Of a stretch of 64,000 nt of DNA, positions 55,261 through 61,409 are shown in pieces. This DNA is from Actinomycetaceae bacterium. GTDB taxonomy: Bacteria > Actinomycetota > Actinomycetes > Actinomycetales > Actinomycetaceae. Location: positions 83,153-147,152 of the forward strand of contig JAUNVP010000003.1 of NCBI GenBank assembly GCA_030537615.1. The letters run 5' to 3'. Within the stretch, counting starts at the first letter, position 1. Each line of letters opens with the position of its first letter. The translations under genes and the position numbers were made by a program. The notes beneath the pieces are model-generated. The model saw nothing but the letters and a program-made list of their open reading frames with translations, searched no databases and had not been told where the DNA came from.

Positions 55261-55672
55261 CGGATGCCGTCTGCATAAGGTGGCGAGGTCGGTGTCGGGA
55301 CGGACTTTTGTTGAGGAGAGCCTACACCCCCCAAAAACATCGTAAGAGTGAGTCCAGACCCCTGCGTAGGCTCTCTCGCGTTGCCTTCCGCTGTCTGTTA
55401 CCTGGGTGCACTCTCTGTTATCACTCAAGCTTTTCGACTTCGCTCTGGTTACTGCGAGTTTCATCGATTCCGACACTTCGCCTGTGGTTGATGTCGGAAT
55501 CGACGCGAAATCGGGTGTTTTCGGAGTGGAAATGTCTGAATCGATGGTGAGAGGAGGGCGGGGGCGGTGGGCCGGATGGGGGAATGCGAAGTGTTCGAAT
55601 CGATAGACGAGAGCTGACGCGCAGACTGCTTCGGGCGGCGGGCAACAACCGTGTACCTACGTGCGGAAAGAA
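55261..55672. other. Intergenic region with repeat copy D
   Basis: About 410 bp between convergent genes, containing repeat copy D and GTAGGCTCTCT near 55366, a relative of the TAGGCTCTGT units beside copy C. Short open frames have no coding support. Confidence 0.45.
55464..55544 (+). repeat. Three-motif intergenic element, copy D
   Basis: GATTCCGACA at 55466-55475, inverted TGTCGGAATC at 55492-55501 and TGTCTGAATC at 55533-55542; spacings 26 and 41 nt. The flank GAGAGGAGGGCG is also similar to the one beside copy A. Confidence 0.72.
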
Positions 55673-55708
55673 AAGGCTCGGGTGAACACGCGTGTTCACC
55701 CGAGCCTT
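55673..55708 (-). terminator. Rho-independent terminator of the nuclease gene
   Basis: A stem of about 16 bp (AAGGCTCGGGTGAACA against TGTTCACCCGAGCCTT) with a CGCG loop; on the minus strand it is followed by TTCTTTCC. Confidence 0.85.
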
Positions 55709-55751
55709 CGGTAGAGGAGACCGACGCGTTAGCGCCTATCCACTACAGTCA

Positions 55752-57899
55752 TCAGATCGACTGACGACGAACGAGCAGGAACACTCCTCCGGCAGCTCCA
55801 GCCAGCAGGGCCATGATGGCGAGCGCAGTAACGGCAACACCTGTGGTGGGAAGCTGAGCTCCACCATTGTCGGACGAAGCGCTGTCTGAGGACGAGCTAT
55901 CGTCGGTGGCCGGGGGAGTAGTGTCGTCAGAAGCTCCCGGGCTCTGGGTATCACCGGGATCACCCGGCTGTTCAGGATCGACCGGCTCTTCCGGTTCAGG
56001 AACGGTAATGACGTTCAGCCCGAAGATCTCCGGGTTGTGATCCGAAGAGCGGTAAGCGTCAGGAGTGTAGAAGTTCGTGACGTTACTGTTAAAGCGCGAG
56101 TATTCGAGGGCAATAGGTTCGTGGGCGTTAATCTCCCACACGCTGACACCCTCGATCAAAGCAGCTCCAGCTTCATTCGCGACCACGTGGTCAAGTGATC
56201 CGACGCGCCCCGAATACATGTAACTATCTCCAGCTCCCGCACCTTGAATGGTGTAGCCGGCTGCAGCCAGGGTCGTCATCGGGTCTTCCATGGAATAGGA
56301 GTTGAAGTCGCCGACGAGGAACGTTGGCCCGTCGAATGTGTCAGCAAACTCGGCAAGTGCAGCCGCTTGTCGCACACGGACACCATTATTGTTGCCCTGC
56401 CCGTCAAACTTGTCGGCGTTCTCATCGCCTTCCAGCAATGATCCCTTGGACTTGAAGTGGTTGACGATGAGAGTAAACTCGGTTCCTTCCTCGTTTTCTC
56501 CGACAATCGGGGCAAAGCGTTGTGCAAGTGGTGAGCGAGCAACGCCATCAAATGCGCGGTTGTTGAGAATCACGCTCTCACCGATGACGGCAACGCTCGC
56601 GGGCTTGTAAATGTAAGCGGTACGAATCGCGTCACCGTCGTTGGGAACGTCTTGCGGTGAGGGGACAAATGCCCACACGTCCTCACCGGCGGCAGCATTC
56701 AGTAGATCAACCAGGACAGATAGCGCTTCGTCACGGTCCTTACCGTAGCGTGAGGAGTTCTCGATCTCTTCAAGACTGACGATATCCGCATCGAGAGCGT
56801 TGATGGCGGCAGTGATCTTCGTGTGCTGACGTTCAAAATCTTCTGCTCGGTAGGCGCCACGCGCATCGCACCAGTTGGTTGTAATGGGGTTGCCTTCACG
56901 GTCAGGGTATCCCTTGCAATCAGCTTCATCTTCACCAAGAGCAGTGAAGAAATTGAGAACGTTGAACGTCGCTACCGTAATGTCGCCGCCAACGGGCGCC
57001 GGTGCTGGAGTGCGAGTATTACCAAAACTTGCGGGCGCGCCCTGAAGTCCGATGACCTGCTGTTGGGGCTGGAAATTCCAACCAAATCGATAGTCGAGAA
57101 TTACCGGACCTGTAAAGCTGACGGGCGCTCCCACGCGCACGGGTTGATCAGCCGTCAAATAGGGGAGCGGTGAGTTTTGCGCCTCAGCGCGACGGGTGTA
57201 ATCCCAGTTGGAACCGTCATCAAGATTAATGGACTTCTTCAGATTCTCGATCTCGTAGGCAATGGCTGGTTCGCCGGGAGCAACCACGTCGGTCGGCTGT
57301 GCCAGAGCTTCGGTACCAAAGGCGAGTCCGATAGTGCCATAGCGGTTAAGCGAGTAGTTATCGGTCACCGTGTAGGCACCGAGCGGCTGGAGGAGCATTC
57401 CTTCGAATTCTTCGCGTTCCTCATCGGTTGCCGGAAGAGCATTGAGCTCAAATGGAGTGACAGGCTCACAATCGGCCTCCTCAACGGTGGATTCAACCCG
57501 TGAAATCTGGGTGAGATCGTTGTATTCGCCTGCGGTACCGGTGATAGTGACGCACTTTCCGACTTCCACAATCGGCTGTGAACGGCCGGGATAAACAAAG
57601 ATTCCGTCGGAAGCATTCTCGGTCTTAACAGTCCCGCCGGTGCCGGGGGTCTGAATGTAGTAACCGGAGAAACCACCGGTGGGATAGGACGCGGTGACAA
57701 CGCCGCGGGTGGTGACGACTTGCCCATCGAACGGAGTCTCCATACCGGTGCCTTGGATCTCGGCAATGGGGGTGATTTCGACTAGAGTATCCGAATCGTC
57801 ACCGAACGCCGCGCTTGATGCGCTGAACAGCCCGGTGAGGGCGAGGGCGCTAGTGGCGACAACGGCCAAAGAGCGCCTACGACGCGAATAGTGAACCAT
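55752..57899 (-). CDS. ExeM/NucH-type extracellular nuclease with LPXTG anchor
   Basis: A 715-residue surface protein. A signal peptide (MVHYSRRRRSLAVVATSALALTG...) leads. Residues about 35-300 hold OB-like regions (VVTTRGVVTASYP, VGKCVTITGTAGEYNDLTQ). Residues about 305-630 are an endonuclease/exonuclease/phosphatase domain: VATFNVLNFFTAL, VSLEEIENSS, LVGDFNSYSMED, GSLDHVVANEA and SSDHNPEIFG with catalytic Glu, Asp, Asn and His. An acidic Ser/Pro/Asp linker precedes LPTTG (683-687), a hydrophobic helix and RR, the sortase signal. Likely roles are nucleotide scavenging and destruction of DNA traps or biofilm DNA. Confidence 0.93.
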   Translation of the reverse strand: MVHYSRRRRSLAVVATSALALTGLFSASSAAFGDDSDTLVEITPIAEIQGTGMETPFDGQVVTTRGVVTASYPTGGFSGYYIQTPGTGGTVKTENASDGIFVYPGRSQPIVEVGKCVTITGTAGEYNDLTQISRVESTVEEADCEPVTPFELNALPATDEEREEFEGMLLQPLGAYTVTDNYSLNRYGTIGLAFGTEALAQPTDVVAPGEPAIAYEIENLKKSINLDDGSNWDYTRRAEAQNSPLPYLTADQPVRVGAPVSFTGPVILDYRFGWNFQPQQQVIGLQGAPASFGNTRTPAPAPVGGDITVATFNVLNFFTALGEDEADCKGYPDREGNPITTNWCDARGAYRAEDFERQHTKITAAINALDADIVSLEEIENSSRYGKDRDEALSVLVDLLNAAAGEDVWAFVPSPQDVPNDGDAIRTAYIYKPASVAVIGESVILNNRAFDGVARSPLAQRFAPIVGENEEGTEFTLIVNHFKSKGSLLEGDENADKFDGQGNNNGVRVRQAAALAEFADTFDGPTFLVGDFNSYSMEDPMTTLAAAGYTIQGAGAGDSYMYSGRVGSLDHVVANEAGAALIEGVSVWEINAHEPIALEYSRFNSNVTNFYTPDAYRSSDHNPEIFGLNVITVPEPEEPVDPEQPGDPGDTQSPGASDDTTPPATDDSSSSDSASSDNGGAQLPTTGVAVTALAIMALLAGAAGGVFLLVRRQSI

Positions 57900-57934
57900 T
57901 ACTCTCCTTGTTGAGGTCTAACTAATTGAGGCAC

Positions 57935-57954
57935 GACAAGCGGCAATGCTTGTC
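57935..57954. promoter_or_regulatory. Inverted repeat in the nuclease promoter region
   Basis: GACAAGC-GGCAAT-GCTTGTC is a perfect 7-bp inverted repeat 35 bp before the nuclease start, in the divergent region shared with the sugar isomerase gene. It could be an operator or a leader hairpin. Confidence 0.3.
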
Positions 57955-58118
57955 AGTGTTTCTCGTTGACGGTCACATGCTACTTTGCCATAGAGCACGG
58001 ACTAATAGTTACTCATTCGCGCAAACGTGAGGACTTTAGACTGTTTTTCAACCGAAGTGAGTCGGTAGTGTCTATCGTTGAGACTAGAGTAATCGATTCC
58101 GCGTCAGGGAGGCCGGAC

Positions 58119-59447
58119 ATGGGCTGGTTGAATTCGGTGGAGCACAACCGTTGGTTGAGCCGACATATGCAGGCGCTTATTTGCGCTGGACGAAAGGCGA
58201 TGGTTGAAACCGGATTTGGTTACCTCCACGCTGATGGTTCAGTTGACGCATCAAAACCTGTAGAGCTAGCCGTTACCGGCCGTTTTACCCACGTGTTCTG
58301 CCTTGCGACACTCATGGGGCTACCGGGATCGCGCAAATACGCCGATCACGGCATTCGGTGCATGGCGACGTACTTTAGGGATCCTGAGTACGGAGGCTGG
58401 TTCTCCGCCATCGAACACGAGCCAGATGAGGATGGGAACGGTGTACCCGCTGGCGATCTCGGCGCCAACAAATGGCAGTACGCGAACACATTCCTTGCGC
58501 TCGCGGCGGCCTCAGCGACGGCAGCTAACCGCCCAGGCGGGCACGACCTGCTGATGGATGTCATCCAAGATCAGGAAAGCGTGTGGTGGGACGAGGACGT
58601 CGATCGGGTGCGCGACGGATTCTCGCGGGACTATTCGGTTGAAGATCAATACCGCGGTATGAATTCCAATATGCATACGACGGAGGCGTACCTGGCGATC
58701 GCTGAAGTGATGAATGATCCGGTGTGGATTGATCGCGCGACGTCAATTTTGGAGTTCGTGTACCAGCAGGCTAGCCAAAATAATTGGCGCATCGGCGAAC
58801 ACTTTGATGAAAACTGGCGGCCAATGCCGGATCACTACCGTCATTCTCGCGACGACAAGTACTACCCGTACGGGGTCGTTATTGGTCACCAAATGGAACT
58901 GTCACGCCTCGCTCTCCATGTGCGGGCGGCGAATCGGACGCTCGGGCGCACGAGCCCGGATTGGCTGATGGAACTGGCAGTCGAACTGTTTGAGCGTGCC
59001 CGCGTGGATGGTTGGCGCAAGAATGGGCATCCGGGATTCTTATACACCGTTGATGCTGACGGCCAGCCGGTATCAACTACTCGGATGCAGTGGGTTGTCT
59101 CTGAGGGGATCGCAGCTACGATCGCACTGCGCCGCGCGATTTTGGACGACGGTGGTTCGCACGGCGATATCGAGCATTACGATCACTGCTATCGCTCGTG
59201 GATCGACTACCTGGAGGAGTTCATCATTACTAATGAGGGGCATTGGGTGCGTTCACTGAATGAGAAGAATGAGGTGACCGACGCGGAATTCACTGTGTTG
59301 AACGATAACTACCACGGCGTGCAGGCACTGTTGATGCCGCGATTACCGCTGTGGCCGCCGTTTGCCTCGGCACTGTCTCGGGGGTTGTTGGATAAGCCGG
59401 AGGAGCCTCCGCATGATCGCAAGGCGTTCCGACTGTTCCGCAAGTAG
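58119..59447 (+). CDS. AGE family sugar epimerase/isomerase
   Basis: A 442-residue (alpha/alpha)6-barrel enzyme of the N-acylglucosamine 2-epimerase superfamily. NRWLSRHMQALICAGRKAM, DDKYYPYGVVIGHQMELSRLALHV and MNSNMHTTEAYLAIAEV match the mannose/sulfoquinovose-type (YihS-like) aldose-ketose isomerases, with catalytic His in the NMHTTEA and GHQME segments. The substrate is inferred only as a hexose. GGGAGG stands 6 nt before ATG 58119; the frame upstream is not coding-like. It might serve the sugar imported by the neighbouring transporter. Confidence 0.88.
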   Translation: MGWLNSVEHNRWLSRHMQALICAGRKAMVETGFGYLHADGSVDASKPVELAVTGRFTHVFCLATLMGLPGSRKYADHGIRCMATYFRDPEYGGWFSAIEHEPDEDGNGVPAGDLGANKWQYANTFLALAAASATAANRPGGHDLLMDVIQDQESVWWDEDVDRVRDGFSRDYSVEDQYRGMNSNMHTTEAYLAIAEVMNDPVWIDRATSILEFVYQQASQNNWRIGEHFDENWRPMPDHYRHSRDDKYYPYGVVIGHQMELSRLALHVRAANRTLGRTSPDWLMELAVELFERARVDGWRKNGHPGFLYTVDADGQPVSTTRMQWVVSEGIAATIALRRAILDDGGSHGDIEHYDHCYRSWIDYLEEFIITNEGHWVRSLNEKNEVTDAEFTVLNDNYHGVQALLMPRLPLWPPFASALSRGLLDKPEEPPHDRKAFRLFRK

Positions 59448-59458
59448 CATTTGAGAGG

Positions 59459-59485
59459 GCGGCCCCGGGTGGGGCCGCTTTCTTT
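59459..59485 (+). terminator. Rho-independent terminator
   Basis: An 8-bp GCGGCCCC/GGGGCCGC stem with GGGT loop followed by TTTCTTT. Confidence 0.88.
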
Positions 59486-59535
59486 ATGCGTGAGTTTCGG
59501 CTGGTTTCAGGTCGGCGGATATAGTGCCGGTTGCT

Positions 59536-60588
59536 TCAGCGCCGTTCGGTGGTGTCGATGGTGATCTTCCCGAAGATGCGGTTGTCGCGGGCGGCAATGA
59601 GCTCATGGGCTTGGACAAGAAGGCTGACCGGTAGCGTCTTGCCGATAGCGGGTGTGATTGTCCCGTTAGCGACCAGCGGCCACACGTGTTCGCGGAGGGC
59701 GGCGCAGATTTCGGCTTTCTTCTCACGGGGCTGTGAGCGGAGCGTGCGGGTTGTGAGGGTACCGTTCTTGACCATGAGACGACCGATATGGAGCTCTCCT
59801 TTGGCGCCTTTCAGCATGCCGATAATGCAGATGGTGCCGCGGCGGGCGAGGGCTTTGACATTGGATTCAAGGCCGGCTGCACCGATGACGTCGAGGATCA
59901 GGTCGGCGCCGTGGGGGTGCTGGTCTTTAAGCTGGCTGGCCCAGTCGTCGTGGTAGTCGAAGCATTGTTTCGCGCCGAGTTCTTCCACTTTTCGGCAGCG
60001 CTGCGGGGTGCCGGCCGTGGCATACACGGTGTGGCCCCAGGCGGCAGCGAGCTGCACGGCGATGGAGCCGACTCCACCCGAGGCGCCGTGGATAAGAACA
60101 GTTTGAGTGGCGGTGGCGCAGTGGAGCTTACCTACGGTTTCGAGCACCATCCACGAAGTAGCGGCTGACTCCACTAGGCCCATGGCGGTGGTGTACTCTT
60201 CGTTTTCGTTTGCCTGGGGGAGTGGGAGCACTTGCGTCGCTGGAACACACACGTAGTCGGCGTAGGCACCGCCGTCAACGAGCGCACACACCGCTGCGCC
60301 CTCGACAATCCACGGATAGGTATTTGGAAGATCGGTACCGACAGCATCAACGATTCCGGCACATTCGAGACCGAGGATTTCCGATGCCCCTGCGGGCGGG
60401 TCGTAGAGTCCCTTCGACTGGAGGACGTCCGCCGGATTCACCGCGAAAGCTTCGATACGGATCCGGACTTCGTCAGGTTTAGGCTCTGGCGTGGGGAGCG
60501 TGACGCGCGTGAGATTTTCCGATAGCTGCACCGGATTGCTCGCATCCGGCAGGTCGGGGAGGGTGTGGGTGGGGATAATCGCTTCCAT
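59536..60588 (-). CDS. Zinc-type alcohol dehydrogenase-like quinone oxidoreductase
   Basis: A 350-residue MDR-family enzyme of the NADPH:quinone reductase (QOR) type. FAVNPADVLQSKGLYDPPAG, GLECAGIVDAVG and LIHGASGGVGSIAVQLAAAWG (Rossmann loop) are diagnostic; no structural or catalytic zinc Cys set is seen. ATG 60588 is chosen because CATGAT lies 6 nt upstream and the in-frame extension to 60657 is Arg/Lys/His-rich and non-conserved. Confidence 0.88.
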   Translation of the reverse strand: MEAIIPTHTLPDLPDASNPVQLSENLTRVTLPTPEPKPDEVRIRIEAFAVNPADVLQSKGLYDPPAGASEILGLECAGIVDAVGTDLPNTYPWIVEGAAVCALVDGGAYADYVCVPATQVLPLPQANENEEYTTAMGLVESAATSWMVLETVGKLHCATATQTVLIHGASGGVGSIAVQLAAAWGHTVYATAGTPQRCRKVEELGAKQCFDYHDDWASQLKDQHPHGADLILDVIGAAGLESNVKALARRGTICIIGMLKGAKGELHIGRLMVKNGTLTTRTLRSQPREKKAEICAALREHVWPLVANGTITPAIGKTLPVSLLVQAHELIAARDNRIFGKITIDTTERR

Positions 60589-60674
60589 GGCACCATCATG
60601 CCGGATGTGGGGTGGTTGGGCATGACAAGTCGATGACCTGTATTTCTTTTTTCGCAATAGGTGAATCGGCGCGT

Positions 60675-60680
60675 TACACT
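60675..60680 (+). promoter_or_regulatory. -10 box of tRNA-Ser
   Basis: TACACT about 10 bp before the mature 5' end, with TTCGCA 18 bp upstream as a weak -35. Confidence 0.4.
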
Positions 60681-60690
60681 AATTGAGCTT

Positions 60691-60777
60691 GGAGGGTTGA
60701 CCGAGTGGCCGAAGGTGACGGTCTTGAAAACCGTTGTGTCAGCAATGGCACCAAGGGTTCGAATCCCTTACCCTCCG
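60691..60777 (+). tRNA. tRNA-Ser (anticodon TGA)
   Basis: 87 nt. Acceptor stem GGAGGGT/ACCCTCC with discriminator G, anticodon stem ACGGT/ACCGT around loop CTTGAAA with TGA at 60725-60727, a long variable arm (typical of class II tRNA-Ser) and T-arm AAGGGTTCGAATCCCTT. CCA is not encoded. Confidence 0.97.
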
Positions 60778-60781
60778 CAGT

Positions 60782-60817
60782 AGCCCCGTTTTCTTGAGGT
60801 ATCAGGGAGACGGGGCT
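60782..60817 (+). terminator. Hairpin after tRNA-Ser
   Basis: An 8-bp stem AGCCCCGT/ACGGGGCT followed by CAAATTT; plausible terminator of the tRNA transcript. Confidence 0.6.
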
Positions 60818-60845
60818 CAAATTTACTGTGAAGAGCGAACTTAAA

Positions 60846-60894
60846 ATGGTTTATGCCTGGTGCCCCCCACGGGTGAGCACCAGGCATAAACCAT
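60846..60894 (-). terminator. Perfect 18-bp inverted repeat, likely terminator of the minus-strand pseudo-crRNA
   Basis: ATGGTTTATGCCTGGTGC (60846-60863) is exactly complementary to 60877-60894, with a 13-nt loop. On the minus strand the stem is followed by TTTTAAG, so it would stop transcripts coming from the pseudo-CRISPR element about 70 bp to its right. On the plus strand there is no T-run. Confidence 0.55.
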
Positions 60895-60963
60895 AGTTGG
60901 TGCAGTGTTCACGGGAGAGATAACACGTGTGACTGCTGTCAATGGTCACATCAGAAGTTGAAA

Positions 60964-61041
60964 CACGCTATCCCCGCAACGGCGGGGAACACTCTATTCA
61001 GCGAACCAACAAGGGATCATCCCCGCGTTGGCGGGGCATTC
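60964..61041 (-). CRISPR. Degenerate two-repeat type I-E mini-array (CreR-like Cas-regulating RNA candidate)
   Basis: Minus strand: repeat 1 (61041-61013) has CCCCGC-CAAC-GCGGGG and ends in the canonical 5' handle ATGATCCC; its first bases (GAATG) are degenerate. Repeat 2 (60992-60964) begins with canonical GTGTTCCCCGC and has a CCCCGC/GCGGGG stem but a degenerate end (ATAGCGTG). The pseudo-spacer is only 20 nt (61012-60993) instead of the usual 32 or so. Its first 14 nt match the cas3 promoter (61380-61367) except at positions 6 and 12. A TATCAT box at 61049-61044 could drive it. The layout fits known CreR elements better than a working array. Confidence 0.75.
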
Positions 61042-61362
61042 TCATGATATCCGAAGGTTCTCCACGTTGGAGCTTGGTTTACGGGCTGTGCAACAATCCG
61101 AAGCGCAATTTCAGTACCTTCGTGATTGTTCCATCAAGCATGCACTCCTTCTGACCTCGAAGCTAGGAAACTCGAGAATTTGAGCATAGTTACAGAGCTG
61201 CTTTGCGTATCTTTCACGATGTCTTTGAGTGGTGGTTCTGGAGATTGGCTTCAAATGTCGGTGGTGCGTGGTTTCCTAAAGGAGTTGAGACAGCAGTTGA
61301 GTATTGCGGAAAACAATGAATCTCTGTGGTGAGTCTTCTTTGCAGATGATTCAACATGCTTA
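61042..61362. other. Intergenic region between mini-array and cas3 promoter
   Basis: About 320 AT-richer bases. CTCCA-CGT-TGGAG at 61060-61072 resembles a further decayed repeat stem. A 68-codon open frame (61126-61332, TTG start) has no ribosome binding site and no recognisable homology. No toxin gene can be supported. Confidence 0.35.
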
Positions 61363-61391
61363 TTGACAACGAACTAACAAGTTAATAGCCT
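61363..61391 (+). promoter_or_regulatory. cas3 promoter
   Basis: TTGACA (61363-61368), exactly 17 bp, then TAGCCT (61386-61391). Predicted start about 61398, giving a 12-nt leader that begins at the GGAGG site. The pseudo-spacer match covers 61367-61380, with AAC (minus strand, 61383-61381) as adjacent PAM. Confidence 0.65.
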
Positions 61392-61409
61392 TGTGTCAGG
61401 AGGTTAACG

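Noticed and set aside
57988..58118. A firm promoter call for the AGE isomerase gene
   Set aside because: TTGACG (57965) and CATAGA (57988) are spaced by 17 bp, but the leader would be about 120 nt and the -10 is weak; not supported well enough.
60964..61041. A functional CRISPR array
   Set aside because: Only two repeats, both degenerate at one end, with a 49-nt period instead of about 61; the promoter match explains it better as a regulatory element.
61042..61362. A CreT-like toxin or small protein gene guarding cas3
   Set aside because: No Shine-Dalgarno plus mini-gene with rare tandem codons was recognised, and the 68-codon frame lacks a start signal. The pseudo-spacer points to the cas3 promoter, not to a toxin promoter.
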